From Pseudomonas sp. MPC6 (GTDB taxonomy: Bacteria > Pseudomonadota > Gammaproteobacteria > Pseudomonadales > Pseudomonadaceae): DNA of 64,000 nt. The translations under genes and the position numbers were made by a program. Location of the stretch: the NCBI RefSeq assembly GCF_006094435.1, contig NZ_CP034783.1, positions 1,205,001 through 1,269,000 of the forward strand. The letters run 5' to 3'. Below are positions 38,186 to 47,291 of the stretch, piece by piece (position 1 is the first letter of the stretch; each line of letters begins with the position of its first letter). Below the pieces are notes generated by a model. That model did no database searches, was not told the origin of the DNA, and was given only the letters and a program-made list of their open reading frames with translations.

Positions 38186-38233
38186 CTCTCTTTAACAGCA
38201 ATTCCGGCCCAGGCAGTACTCAGGTGACCGCAC

Positions 38234-39235
38234 ATGAATGACTTACAGCTCGACGGCTTCAAAACCGACGAAGACGCCGCCATGGTGTTGTTGGTGGACG
38301 ATCAGGCAATGATCGGCGAAGCCGTGCGCCGCGGCTTGTCGAATGAAGAAAACATCGACTTTCACTTTTGCGCCGATCCGCACCAGGCCATCGCCCAGGC
38401 GATTCGCATCAAGCCGACGGTGATCCTGCAGGACCTGGTCATGCCCGGGCTCGATGGCCTGAGCCTGGTGCGCGAATACCGCAATCATCCGGCGACCAAG
38501 GATATTCCGATCATCGTCCTGTCGACCAAGGAAGACCCGCTGATCAAGAGCGCGGCGTTCGCGGCCGGGGCCAACGATTACCTGGTCAAGCTGCCGGACA
38601 ACATCGAACTGGTGGCGCGCATCCGCTATCACTCGCGTTCCTACATGACCCTGTTGCAGCGTGACGCGGCTTACCGGGCGCTGCGGGTCAGCCAGCAGCA
38701 GTTGCTCGACACCAACCTCGTGCTGCAGCGCTTGATGAACTCCGACGGCCTGACCGGGCTGTCGAACCGCCGGCACTTCGATGAATACCTGGAACTGGAG
38801 TGGCGACGCGCGCTGCGTGACCAGAGTCAACTGTCGTTGCTGATGATCGATGTCGACTTTTTCAAATCCTACAACGACAGCTTTGGCCACCTGGACGGCG
38901 ATGAAGCCCTGCGCAAAGTGGCCACGGCGATCCGTGACGCCAGCGCCCGACCGTCGGACCTGCCGGCCCGTTACGGCGGCGAAGAATTCGCCCTGGTCCT
39001 GCCCAACACTTCCCCGGGCGGCGCGCGGCTGGTGGCGGAAAAACTGCGCCAGTCCGTGTCCGCACTGAAGATCGCGCATAATCTCCCTGTCGAAGGTTCG
39101 CACCTGACCATCAGCATCGGCCTGTCGACCATGACCCCCCAGCAGGGCGGCGACTGCCGTCAATTGATCCTGGCGGCGGACAAGGGGTTGTATCTGGCGA
39201 AACACAATGGGCGTAATCAGGTGGGGATTGACTGA
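38234..39235 (+). CDS. wspR: Response regulator diguanylate cyclase WspR
   Basis: WspR makes cyclic-di-GMP when phosphorylated by WspE and so drives matrix production and the sessile state. Its 333 residues hold a receiver (1-130) with D67 in '[13 protein letters not shown]', a helical linker, and a GGDEF domain. The active site GGEEF is at 248-252, and the inhibitory I-site RPSD lies at 239-242, five residues before it. Both sites are intact. It is separated from wspF by 48 bases, unlike the overlapping genes upstream. Confidence 0.96.
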   Translation: MNDLQLDGFKTDEDAAMVLLVDDQAMIGEAVRRGLSNEENIDFHFCADPHQAIAQAIRIKPTVILQDLVMPGLDGLSLVREYRNHPATKDIPIIVLSTKEDPLIKSAAFAAGANDYLVKLPDNIELVARIRYHSRSYMTLLQRDAAYRALRVSQQQLLDTNLVLQRLMNSDGLTGLSNRRHFDEYLELEWRRALRDQSQLSLLMIDVDFFKSYNDSFGHLDGDEALRKVATAIRDASARPSDLPARYGGEEFALVLPNTSPGGARLVAEKLRQSVSALKIAHNLPVEGSHLTISIGLSTMTPQQGGDCRQLILAADKGLYLAKHNGRNQVGID

Positions 39236-39341
39236 ATTCCGGGGTTCATTCGCCGCTAAAGCCGCCAGGCGGGCTGCCGTGACAGCCTGATTACGGTATA
39301 CTCGCCGGCTTTCAAAAGTTCGCCAACGAGTGCTGCCCGCC

Positions 39342-40437
39342 ATGGAAATCAACCCGATCCTTAACAGCATCAAGGACCTGTCCGAGCGCTCCGAAACTAT
39401 TCGGGGGTATCTTTGACTACGATCAAAAGCATGAGCGTCTGACTGAAGTCAATCGCGAGCTTGAAGATCCGTCTGTCTGGAACAACCCGTCGTACGCTCA
39501 GGAGCTGGGTCGCGAGCGGTCCCTGCTGGCTCAGATCGTCGACACCCTCGACGAAATGCACAGTGGCCTGGCCGATGCCAAGGACCTGCTGCTGATGTCC
39601 GCCGAAGAAGAAGACCAGGCCGCCGTCGATGACGTCGCTGCCGAAGTCGAGCGTCTGCGCGAGTCCCTGGAAAAACTCGAATTCCGTCGTATGTTCAGCG
39701 GCGAGATGGATGCCAACAACGCCTACCTGGACATCCAGGCCGGCTCCGGTGGCACCGAGGCCCAGGACTGGGCCAACATCCTGCTGCGCATGTACCTGCG
39801 CTGGGCCGACAAGCGCGGTTTCGACGCGACCATCATGGAACTGTCCGCCGGTGAAGTCGCCGGGATCAAGGGCGCGACCGTGCACATCAAGGGCGAATAC
39901 GCCTTTGGCTGGCTGCGCACCGAAATCGGCGTGCACCGTCTGGTGCGCAAGAGCCCGTTCGACTCCGGCAACCGTCGTCACACCTCGTTCTCGGCCGTGT
40001 TCGTGTCGCCGGAAATCGATGACAACATCGAAATCGACATCAACCCGTCGGACCTGCGCATCGATACCTACCGCTCCTCCGGTGCCGGTGGTCAGCACGT
40101 AAACACCACCGACTCGGCCGTACGTATCACCCACGTACCGACCAACACCGTGGTCAGCTGCCAGAACGAACGTTCCCAGCACGCCAACAAAGACACCGCG
40201 ATGAAAATGTTGCGGGCGCGCTTGTACGAGCAGGAAGTGCAGAAACGCAACGCTGCCTCGCAAGCCCTGGAAGAAACCAAGTCGGATATCGGCTGGGGCC
40301 ACCAGATTCGCTCCTACGTGCTCGACGCGTCGCGGATCAAGGATTTGCGCACCAACATCGAACGCAGCGACTGCGACAAGGTGCTCGACGGCGACATCGA
40401 CGACTACCTGATAGCAAGCTTGAAACAAGGGCTCTAA
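39342..40437 (+). CDS. prfB: Peptide chain release factor 2 with programmed +1 frameshift
   Basis: RF2 reads UAA and UGA stop codons. The gene starts at the ATG at 39342; codon 25 is an in-frame TGA (39414-39416) in the classical slippery context GGGGGTAT-CTT-TGA-C. The ribosome shifts +1 on CTT and continues at 39415, giving 364 residues. The G-run at 39403-39407 acts as the internal Shine-Dalgarno sequence. The SPF recognition tripeptide ('VRKSPFDSG') and the catalytic GGQ ('[10 protein letters not shown]') are present. It must be annotated as a joined CDS: 39342-39413 plus 39415-40437. lysS follows, as in most relatives. Confidence 0.97.
39403..39417 (+). promoter_or_regulatory. prfB autoregulatory frameshift site
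   Basis: GGGGGTATCTTTGAC has a Shine-Dalgarno-like G-run 3 bases before CTT, then TGA followed by C (a weak stop context). Low RF2 favours the shift and high RF2 favours termination, which is the established feedback for this gene. Confidence 0.95.
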
Positions 40438-40446
40438 GGCACGCGC

Positions 40447-40476
40447 TACAGGATCGGCGGACTCCGCGATCCTGTA
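40447..40476 (+). terminator. Hairpin after prfB
   Basis: TACAGGATCG and CGATCCTGTA pair around a 10-base loop, 9 bases after the prfB stop, and the 3' arm runs into a single REP. There is no T run, so termination is uncertain. Confidence 0.4.
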
Positions 40477-40497
40477 GGAGCGAGGCTTGCCCGCGAA
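40473..40497. repeat. Single REP (TAGGAGCGAGGCTTGCCCGC type)
   Basis: One copy, TGTAGGAGCGAGGCTTGCCC plus GCGAA, lies between prfB and lysS. There is no inverted partner nearby, apart from the overlap with the preceding hairpin. Confidence 0.7.
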
Positions 40498-40546
40498 CCC
40501 TGCCGCCAGGCAGGGGCAACGAACCCGTGATGGAATATTTAAAGAC

Positions 40547-42049
40547 ATGAGCGACCTAGAACTCGACCCGCAAGCCCTGCAACAGGAAGAAAACTCCCTG
40601 ATCGCCCTGCGCAAGGAAAAGCTGGCTGCCGAGCGCGCCAAGGGCAATGCCTTCCCGAACGACTTCCGCCGCGACAACTACTGCGAAGACTTGCAGAAGC
40701 AATACGCGGACAAGACCAAGGAAGAGCTGGCAGAGGCTGCAATCCCGGTCAAGGTTGCCGGTCGCATCATGCTCAACCGTGGCTCGTTCATGGTGATCCA
40801 GGACATGACCGGTCGCATCCAGGTTTACGTCAACCGTAAAACCCTGTCCGAAGAAACCCTGGCCTCGGTGAAAACCTGGGACATGGGCGACATCATTGCC
40901 GCCGTTGGCACCCTGGCGCGTTCCGGCAAGGGCGACCTGTACGTCGAAATGACCGAAGTGCGCCTGCTGACCAAATCCCTGCGTCCGCTGCCGGACAAGC
41001 ACCACGGCCTGACCGACACCGAGCAGCGCTATCGCCAGCGTTACGTCGACCTGATCGTCAACGAAGACGTGCGCCAGACCTTCCGCGTGCGTTCGCAAGT
41101 GATTGCGCACATCCGCAGCTTCCTGATGCAGCGTGACTTCCTTGAAGTCGAAACGCCGATGCTGCAAACCATCCCGGGTGGCGCGGCGGCCAAGCCGTTC
41201 GAGACTCACCACAATGCGCTGGACATGGAAATGTTCCTGCGTATCGCACCGGAGCTGTACCTCAAGCGCCTGGTTGTCGGCGGCTTCGAGAAAGTGTTCG
41301 AGATCAACCGCAACTTCCGTAACGAAGGCGTTTCGACCCGGCACAACCCTGAGTTCACCATGTTGGAGTTCTACCAGGCCTACGCCGACTATGAAGACAA
41401 CATGGACCTGACCGAAGAACTGTTCCGCGAACTGGCGCAGCTGGTCCTGGGCAGCACCGACGTCCCTTACGGCGACAAAGTGTTCCACTTCGGCGAACCC
41501 TTCGTGCGTCTGTCGGTGTTCGACTCGATCCTCAAGTACAACCCTGAGTTGACCGCTGACGACCTGACCGACATCGACAAGGCTCGCGCGATCGCCAAGA
41601 AGGCCGGGGCCAAGGTGCTGGGCTTCGAAGGCCTGGGCAAGCTGCAGGTGATGATTTTCGAAGAGCTGGTCGAGCACAAGCTGGAGCAGCCGCACTTCAT
41701 TACCCAGTACCCGTTCGAAGTGTCGCCGCTGGCTCGCCGCAACGACGAGAACCCGAACGTCACCGACCGTTTCGAGCTGTTCATCGGCGGCCGTGAAATC
41801 GCCAACGCCTACTCCGAGTTGAACGACGCGGAAGACCAGGCCGAGCGCTTCATGGCGCAGGTGGCCGACAAGGACGCCGGCGACGACGAAGCCATGCACT
41901 ACGACGCCGACTTCGTTCGCGCGCTGGAGTACGGCATGCCGCCAACGGCCGGTGAAGGGATCGGCATCGACCGCCTGGTGATGCTGCTGACCAACTCCCC
42001 GTCGATCCGCGACGTGATCCTGTTCCCGCACATGCGGCCGCAAGCGTAA
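40547..42049 (+). CDS. lysS: Lysyl-tRNA synthetase (class II)
   Basis: This 500-residue class II synthetase has an N-terminal OB-fold anticodon-binding domain ('[20 protein letters not shown]', about residues 66-85). Motif 2 lies in '[20 protein letters not shown]' and motif 3 in '[20 protein letters not shown]'. The ATG at 40547 gives MSDLELDPQ, the usual start. A longer frame from 40487 would start inside the REP. It ends just before a strong terminator. Confidence 0.98.
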   Translation: MSDLELDPQALQQEENSLIALRKEKLAAERAKGNAFPNDFRRDNYCEDLQKQYADKTKEELAEAAIPVKVAGRIMLNRGSFMVIQDMTGRIQVYVNRKTLSEETLASVKTWDMGDIIAAVGTLARSGKGDLYVEMTEVRLLTKSLRPLPDKHHGLTDTEQRYRQRYVDLIVNEDVRQTFRVRSQVIAHIRSFLMQRDFLEVETPMLQTIPGGAAAKPFETHHNALDMEMFLRIAPELYLKRLVVGGFEKVFEINRNFRNEGVSTRHNPEFTMLEFYQAYADYEDNMDLTEELFRELAQLVLGSTDVPYGDKVFHFGEPFVRLSVFDSILKYNPELTADDLTDIDKARAIAKKAGAKVLGFEGLGKLQVMIFEELVEHKLEQPHFITQYPFEVSPLARRNDENPNVTDRFELFIGGREIANAYSELNDAEDQAERFMAQVADKDAGDDEAMHYDADFVRALEYGMPPTAGEGIGIDRLVMLLTNSPSIRDVILFPHMRPQA

Positions 42050-42060
42050 GTGTTTCAAAT

Positions 42061-42089
42061 AAAAAGCCGCCCGAAATGGGCGGCTTTTT
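42061..42089 (+). terminator. Intrinsic terminator after lysS
   Basis: AAAAAGCCGCCC-gaaat-GGGCGGCTTTTT lies 12 bases after the stop. Confidence 0.92.
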
Positions 42090-42151
42090 ATTGCCTGTCT
42101 GGTACAAACGTATCAATTGGTTACTTTTGAATTGAGAGAGGAATACCTGTC

Positions 42152-42868
42152 GTGAACCGTGCAATGGCTCAAGAGGGTGCAGTGGGTATCGCTACTGCGG
42201 TCGCTGAAAGTGTTCAGTACCAGGGCCGCAAGGCCAGCCGCCAGGGCAGCGAGCAGCGTCGACAGGACATTCTCGATGCGGCCATGCGCATTGTCGTGCG
42301 CGATGGCGTGCGGGCCGTACGGCACCGTGCAGTGGCCGCCGAGGCCGGAGTGCCGCTGTCGGCCACCACTTACTACTTCAAGGATATCGATGACCTGCTC
42401 ACCGATACCTTCGCCCAATACGTGGAGCGCAGCGCGGCCTTCATGGCCAAGTTGTGGGCCAACAATGAAGGCTTGTTGCGGGAGATGGTCGCCTATGGCG
42501 ATGGCAGTCCCGAGTCCCGCTCGCAACTGGCGGACGACATTGCGCGGCTGACGTCCGACTATGTTCATCGCCAATTGCAGAACCGTCGCGAACACTTGAT
42601 GGCCGAGCAGGCGTTCCGCCAGGAGGCACTGTTGAACCCGCGCCTGGCGAAGTTGGTGCGCTCGCACCAGCAGATTCTGCTGCAGGGCACCTGCCACTTT
42701 TTCGAAGTATTGGGTTCCCGCGAGCCGCAACAAGATGCCAAAGTGTTGACGGCGATTATCGGACGGATGGAATATCAGGGCCTGCTCAACGACGCCGAGC
42801 CTGCCGCCGAAGCGGAAATGCTCGGTATCCTGACCCGGTATATGCACCTGGTCCTGGCGTCGGTGTGA
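42152..42868 (+). CDS. TetR/AcrR family transcriptional regulator
   Basis: The protein has 238 residues. The N-terminal helix-turn-helix has 'RQDILDAAMRIVVRDGVRAVRHRAVAAEAGVPLSATTYYFKDIDDLL' (residues about 37-83; quoted to show the TetR signature in pieces). The C-terminal helical ligand domain is unremarkable. The ligand is unknown. It starts at GTG 42152 with GAGAGG upstream; an ATG at 42164 is also in frame. As in P. aeruginosa it follows lysS and precedes a lipoprotein and a DUF1704 gene, so it may control that group. Confidence 0.9.
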   Translation: MNRAMAQEGAVGIATAVAESVQYQGRKASRQGSEQRRQDILDAAMRIVVRDGVRAVRHRAVAAEAGVPLSATTYYFKDIDDLLTDTFAQYVERSAAFMAKLWANNEGLLREMVAYGDGSPESRSQLADDIARLTSDYVHRQLQNRREHLMAEQAFRQEALLNPRLAKLVRSHQQILLQGTCHFFEVLGSREPQQDAKVLTAIIGRMEYQGLLNDAEPAAEAEMLGILTRYMHLVLASV

Positions 42869-42889
42869 TCCCATTTGGGAACCGTATCC

Positions 42890-42984
42890 CCTGTGGGAGC
42901 GGGCTTGCTCGCGAAGGCGGTGTATCAGACAACGGAAATGTTGAATGTTAAACCGCTTTCGCGAGCAAGCCCGCTCCCACAGGG
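42890..42984. repeat. REP inverted pair
   Basis: CTGTGGGAGCGGGCTTGCTC and its inverted copy GAGCAAGCCCGCTCCCACAG are separated by about 50 bases, between the TetR and lipoprotein genes. Confidence 0.85.
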
Positions 42985-43029
42985 TCGGTGGCCACATGAG
43001 GTCGGCGTATATTCCATAGGGAGTGTTGA

Positions 43030-43590
43030 ATGAAAGCCTGGCGTGTCGTTGTGATCGCCTTGTCGTTCCTGCTGCTCAGTGGCTGTCTGGTGACCTTCAA
43101 GGAGCCGCTGCCCGCCAGCGACCCCGCGCCCAAAGGGTTGCTCGGCAAATGGACCAGCACCAACGCCTGGGGCGAACCGATGAACCTGGAATTGACACGC
43201 ATCAGTGACAATCGCTATCAGGCGGTCAGCTATTTCAAGGCCAAACCCCGGGAGCGCGAAGCCTATCCCTTCACGGTAACGCGCCATGGCAGCCGCTGGT
43301 ATCTGTCAGCGAAGGTGCCGGCGCAGTTCGGCGGACACTTCATCATCGCCGGGTTCGAACTCACCGATAAGCAGGAACTGGTGGTCTACAGCCTCGACCT
43401 CGAGCAGATCAACCAGGCCCTGGGGCAGAACGTCCTCAGCGGCGAAGGCTTCCAGACCGACGATGGCGATGGCGTGCTGATCAACACCGGCATGGACCAG
43501 GTGTTCGCCTACCTCGACGATCCGGCCAATTCCGATGTGTTCGTCGAGGCGGTGCGCTATCAGCGCCTGGCCAAAGCTACAGTCAAATAA
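43030..43590 (+). CDS. Putative lipoprotein (186 aa)
   Basis: The N-terminus MKAWRVVVIALSFLLLSGC is a lipoprotein signal with lipobox LLSGC (Cys19), so the mature protein should be lipid-anchored. The rest ('LLGKWTSTNAWGEPMNLELT', 'SRWYLSAKVPAQFGGHFIIAGFE') looks like a beta-rich lipocalin-like or similar domain; no named family is recognised. TAGGGAGTGTTG precedes the ATG. It is followed 36 bases later by the DUF1704 gene and is likely in the same transcript. Confidence 0.82.
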   Translation: MKAWRVVVIALSFLLLSGCLVTFKEPLPASDPAPKGLLGKWTSTNAWGEPMNLELTRISDNRYQAVSYFKAKPREREAYPFTVTRHGSRWYLSAKVPAQFGGHFIIAGFELTDKQELVVYSLDLEQINQALGQNVLSGEGFQTDDGDGVLINTGMDQVFAYLDDPANSDVFVEAVRYQRLAKATVK

Positions 43591-43626
43591 ATCCAGCATG
43601 TAACGGTTTTTCTACAGGAGTTTCGG

Positions 43627-44904
43627 GTGGACGATTACCAGCAGTCGATACGCATTTTATCCGATCGCATTGTGCTGGCGCAGACGCCGATTCGCGTCCT
43701 CGATGCGGTCAAGTGGGACGACACCATTCGCAAGGGTTTCCTCAAGGCCAAGGGCAAGGAAATGCCGGCGGTGGACCGCGATTACTACTTGAACCGGCCG
43801 CTGTCCTTCGACTCCAGCAAAGTGAAGCTGGAATTCCAGAACATCGAACGCGACATCACCCGTCAGCTCGGCCAGTTCAACCCGGTCGGCCAGATCATGC
43901 GCCGCATGTGCAAGGAATACCGCATGGTGGTGCGCATGCTCGAGGCGCGTGGCACCGAGGATTTCGGCCTGATTTCCCAGGAACTGTACGGCGCTGCGTC
44001 CGACGCATTCCATGCTGGCGACCCGACCCTGTCCGACCTGGGCCTGATGCTCTCCGATTACCTGAACAACATCGACGGTCGCGGCGACCTGAAGGACGAA
44101 CCGAAGCTCCTCACCGCCAAGGACGCCGTGGATTTATTGCAAAATCGGCTGAGCAAGGTATTTGGCGAGGCCGAGGACACCATTCGGGTGTTCGAGTCCG
44201 ACGGCATCGTTGCCGATGCGGCGGCCGGCGCCGACTACATCAAGATCCGCACCGACGCGATGTTCAACGAGCGTGACGTGCGCGCGCTGGAAGTCCACGA
44301 AGGGCTGGTGCATGTGGGCACCACGCTCAATGGCTTGAACCAGCCGATCTGCACCTTCCTGTCCAAGGGGCCGCCTTCATCGACGGTGACCCAGGAAGGC
44401 CTGGCGATCCTGATGGAAATCATCACCTTTGCCTCCTACCCGAGTCGCCTGCGCAAACTCACCAACCGCACCCGGGCCATTCATATGGTGGAGGAGGGCG
44501 CCGACTTCCTGCAGATCTTCGAGTTCTTCCGCGAGCAGGGTTTCGAAATGGCCGAAAGCTATGGCAACGCCAGCCGGGTGTTCCGCGGTTCGGTGCCGAC
44601 AGGCCTGCCATTTACCAAAGACTTGTCCTACCTCAAGGGCTTTATCATGGTCTACAACTACATTCAGTTGGCCGTGCGTAAAGGCAAGCTGGAGCAGATA
44701 CCGCTGTTGTTTTGCGGCAAGACCACGCTGGAAGACATGCGCACCCTGCGCCAGTTGGTGGATGAAGGCCTGGTCGTGCCGCCCAAATACTTGCCGGAGC
44801 AGTTCCGCGACATGAACGCGCTGTCGGCGTGGATGTGCTTCTCCAACTTCCTCAATCACCTGAGCCTGGACCGGATCGAGGCGGATTACTCCAATATCCT
44901 GTGA
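43627..44904 (+). CDS. DUF1704 protein ('flavohemoglobin expression-modulating QEGLA motif' family)
   Basis: This 425-residue protein of the DUF1704 family starts at GTG with AGGAG upstream. It has HEGLVH at 224-229 (an HExxxH pattern) and TQEGLA at 255-260, whose glutamate would be the third zinc ligand. The eukaryotic DUF1704 protein MATCAP is a zinc carboxypeptidase with this arrangement, so I infer a metallopeptidase here. The older family label (modulating flavohaemoglobin expression) comes from annotation tradition. The bacterial substrate is unknown. A cytoplasmic location is likely, because no signal peptide is seen. Confidence 0.87.
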   Translation: MDDYQQSIRILSDRIVLAQTPIRVLDAVKWDDTIRKGFLKAKGKEMPAVDRDYYLNRPLSFDSSKVKLEFQNIERDITRQLGQFNPVGQIMRRMCKEYRMVVRMLEARGTEDFGLISQELYGAASDAFHAGDPTLSDLGLMLSDYLNNIDGRGDLKDEPKLLTAKDAVDLLQNRLSKVFGEAEDTIRVFESDGIVADAAAGADYIKIRTDAMFNERDVRALEVHEGLVHVGTTLNGLNQPICTFLSKGPPSSTVTQEGLAILMEIITFASYPSRLRKLTNRTRAIHMVEEGADFLQIFEFFREQGFEMAESYGNASRVFRGSVPTGLPFTKDLSYLKGFIMVYNYIQLAVRKGKLEQIPLLFCGKTTLEDMRTLRQLVDEGLVVPPKYLPEQFRDMNALSAWMCFSNFLNHLSLDRIEADYSNIL

Positions 44905-44916
44905 ACAACACAACAC

Positions 44917-45006
44917 CTGTAGGAGCTGGCTTGCCGGCGAATGCCTCACTGCGGTTCACCTGACACACTGCGCCATCGTTCTTCGCTGGCAAGCCAGCGC
45001 CTACAG
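44917..45006. repeat. REP inverted pair (TAGGAGCTGGCTTGCC type)
   Basis: CCTGTAGGAGCTGGCTTGCC and inverted GGCAAGCCAGCGCCTACAG lie between the DUF1704 and hydrolase genes. The arms differ by a few bases. Confidence 0.82.
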
Positions 45007-45018
45007 AGGTTTCATCGG

Positions 45019-45933
45019 ATGAGGATCCTCAGCATCGTCTGCCTTCTTCTGACCTTGAGCGGGTGCAGCTCCTTGCTGTTCTACCCGGAGCCAGGCCAAC
45101 TGTTCACCCCGGAAAAAGCCAAGCTCGAATTCCGCGACGTCACCCTCACCACCGCCGACGGCCTCAAGCTGCATGGCTGGTGGCTACCGGCGAAACCAGG
45201 CGTCGAGGTCAAGGGCACGGTGCTGCACCTGCATGGCAACGGCGGCAATCTGCCCATGCACCTTGGGGGCAGTTGGTGGTTGCCGAAGCAGGGCTATCAA
45301 GTGCTGCTGGTGGACTATCGCGGTTACGGCCTGTCCGAAGGCGAGCCGTCGCTGCCGGCGATCTATCAGGACATCGATGCCGCGTTCAAATGGCTCGACC
45401 AGGCCCCCGAGGTTCAGGGCAAGCCGTTGATCCTGCTGGGCCAGAGCCTTGGCGGTTCGATGGCCGTGCATTATCTGGTCCAGCACCCTGAACGCCAGAA
45501 GCAACTCAAGGCCGTGGTCCTCGATGGCGTGCCCGCCAGTTACCGCAGCGTCGGCCGGTTTGCCCTGAGCAACTCATGGTTGTTCTGGGCGTTCCAGGTG
45601 CCGCTGTCGTGGCTGGTGCCGGACGGCGATAGCGCCATTCACTCGATGGCGCAGCTCAATGGCGTGCCGAAACTGATCTACCACAGCATCGATGATCCGA
45701 TCGTGCCCCTTTCCAACGGCATCCGACTGTATCAAGCTGCGCCGCCGCCGCGGGTGCTGCAACTGACCCGTGGGGGGCATGTGCAGACGTTCGCCGACCC
45801 GGTCTGGCGCCAGGTCATGCTGCGTTATCTCGACGATCCGCAGCATTTCAACGGCCTGCGCCGCCTGGGTGAAATCCCCAATTACCCGGCAAACCCGAAT
45901 TCCGAAGATGAACCACCAGAGAGTCCGCAATGA
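45019..45933 (+). CDS. Alpha/beta-hydrolase lipoprotein
   Basis: This 304-residue protein has a lipoprotein signal (MRILSIVCLLLTLSGCSS, lipobox LSGC) and an alpha/beta-hydrolase fold. The features are 'LHLHGNGGNLPMHLG' (oxyanion region), nucleophile elbow GQSLGGS, 'SIDDPIVP' with the acid, and 'RGGHVQTF' with the catalytic His. It resembles YfhR/BEM46-like peptidase-hydrolases. Its substrate is unknown. The start at 45019 is chosen for the lipobox. It overlaps the next gene by four bases (ATGA). Confidence 0.88.
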   Translation: MRILSIVCLLLTLSGCSSLLFYPEPGQLFTPEKAKLEFRDVTLTTADGLKLHGWWLPAKPGVEVKGTVLHLHGNGGNLPMHLGGSWWLPKQGYQVLLVDYRGYGLSEGEPSLPAIYQDIDAAFKWLDQAPEVQGKPLILLGQSLGGSMAVHYLVQHPERQKQLKAVVLDGVPASYRSVGRFALSNSWLFWAFQVPLSWLVPDGDSAIHSMAQLNGVPKLIYHSIDDPIVPLSNGIRLYQAAPPPRVLQLTRGGHVQTFADPVWRQVMLRYLDDPQHFNGLRRLGEIPNYPANPNSEDEPPESPQ

Positions 45934-46259
45934 GTGAAGAACGTAACGCCATCCCGCTGATCATCACCGGTATCTGCAGCATCCTCGGCACCGTCGGCGC
46001 CCTGTGGTGGTATGGCTACCTGCACTTTGCCAAACCGGAAGACGCGCTGCTGCTCAGCGACTTCACCCTGCTCAAGACCGTGCCCGGCGAAGACTACAAG
46101 GTCTCCCTGGAACCGGCCGCGCAAGTGGCCCAATGCATCGATGGCGTGCTGGTGATGTTCGACACCGAGCAGAAAGGCCTGAGCGGTGTGCTGGTCAACA
46201 ACAAGAAAAAAGCCGTGCGCTGCATCGGGCAGGAAACGCCGCAGAAGCTGGAACCGTAG
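45930..46259 (+). CDS. Single-helix membrane protein of unknown function (109 aa)
   Basis: One transmembrane helix ('IPLIITGICSILGTVGALWWYGYLHF', about residues 8-33, quoted in outline) is followed by a small C-terminal domain with two cysteines (about 69 and 98). It may be periplasmic. I do not recognise a family. The four-base overlap with the hydrolase gene indicates a shared transcript and probably a shared envelope role. Confidence 0.78.
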   Translation: MSEERNAIPLIITGICSILGTVGALWWYGYLHFAKPEDALLLSDFTLLKTVPGEDYKVSLEPAAQVAQCIDGVLVMFDTEQKGLSGVLVNNKKKAVRCIGQETPQKLEP

Positions 46260-46288
46260 CGCAATCCTGGTCGCAGCACTGATCAAGG

Positions 46289-46379
46289 GTGGGAGCTGGC
46301 TTGCTCGCGAAAGCGGTGTGTCTGGCAACATACATTTTGAATGTTAAATAGCTTTCGCGAGCAAGCCCGCTCCCACAGG
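46289..46379. repeat. REP inverted pair
   Basis: GTGGGAGCTGGCTTGCTCGC and inverted GCGAGCAAGCCCGCTCCCAC lie just upstream of a bidirectional terminator. The left arm is a hybrid of two core types (GCTGG with TTGCTCGC). Confidence 0.82.
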
Positions 46380-46393
46380 GTTGAGTGATCGCC

Positions 46394-46434
46394 AGCAAAA
46401 AAAGCCCCGCCTGATCGGATCAGGCGGGGCTTTT
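46394..46434. terminator. Bidirectional terminator between convergent genes
   Basis: AAAAAAAGCCCCGCCTGAT-cgg-ATCAGGCGGGGCTTTT has A and T runs on both sides. It lies between the 109-aa gene (plus) and lptF (minus). Confidence 0.92.
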
Positions 46435-46453
46435 GCGTTACAGCAGGTTCAAC

Positions 46454-47242
46454 TCAGTTCGAGCTGACCGCCGAACGCGGGATCACCGGCTGGTTGTCGT
46501 TGGAAATGGTCACTTCCACCCGACGATTCATTGCACGACCCGAAACGCTGCCGTTTTCAGCAACCGGGTATTCCTTGCCATAACCCTGGGCCACGATGCG
46601 CGCTGGATCAACGCCCATCTTCACCAACGCCATGCGCACGGAACCGGCGCGGCGCTCGGACAGGGACTGGTTGTGCGAAGCCGTACCGGTGCTGTCGGTA
46701 TAACCTTCGACAATCACCTTGCGGTCCGGGTTTTCCTGGAGGAACTGCGCCAGTTTGTTGATGTTGACCAGACCGCTGGATTTCAGGTCAGCCCGATCGG
46801 TGGCGAACAGCACGTCGCCGAAAGTCACCAGGGTGCCGCGATCGGTCTGCTTGGCGTTCAGGCTGTCCTGCAGCTGCTTGATCTGCTGGTCGCGGGCATC
46901 CAGGCGGGCCTGGGCACGTTGAGCGGAAGCGTTCTTCAGATTGGCTTCAGCGGTGCGCAGGGCGATGGTCTGCTTCGCCACTTCAACCCGCTGGTTGGCC
47001 AAATAGGCAAGCTGATCGACTTTGGCCTGGTTTTCCTTGTCCATGTAGGCTTTGTCGGCCTTGTCCAGGTAATCGCTGGCGTCCTTGGTTTCCAGCGCCG
47101 CGACTTTACTGGCTTGCGGGTCGGCCTGCAGGCCGCTGTAGTTGGTGCGGGCCTGTTCCAGGTTCGCGTTGGGCGGCGTAGAGCAGGCAGCCAGTGCAAC
47201 ACTTGCCGCCAGCAGGGCAGGGATCATCAATTGTTTACGCAT
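46454..47242 (-). CDS. lptF: OmpA-family outer-membrane lipoprotein, LptF-like
   Basis: The protein has 262 residues. The lipoprotein signal ends SVALAACS. A helical, coiled-coil-prone middle with a DUF4398-like look follows (about 30-125, 'ALETKDASDYLDKADKAYMD'). The C-terminal OmpA domain binds peptidoglycan (about 140-250, 'VIVEGYTDSTGTASHNQSLS' and 'GRAMNRRVEVTI'). Position and layout match P. aeruginosa lipotoxin F (LptF), which affects outer-membrane integrity and stress survival. The following lipoprotein gene on the same strand lies upstream at 47705. Confidence 0.88.
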   Translation of the reverse strand: MRKQLMIPALLAASVALAACSTPPNANLEQARTNYSGLQADPQASKVAALETKDASDYLDKADKAYMDKENQAKVDQLAYLANQRVEVAKQTIALRTAEANLKNASAQRAQARLDARDQQIKQLQDSLNAKQTDRGTLVTFGDVLFATDRADLKSSGLVNINKLAQFLQENPDRKVIVEGYTDSTGTASHNQSLSERRAGSVRMALVKMGVDPARIVAQGYGKEYPVAENGSVSGRAMNRRVEVTISNDNQPVIPRSAVSSN

Positions 47243-47291
47243 AATGGTTTCGTCCTTTTAGTCGAGTAAGAAGTACGTCGTGCCGCGCCGC

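Noticed and set aside
39414..39416. In-frame TGA in prfB as a pseudogene mutation
   Set aside because: It is the conserved programmed frameshift site; the rest of RF2 is intact.
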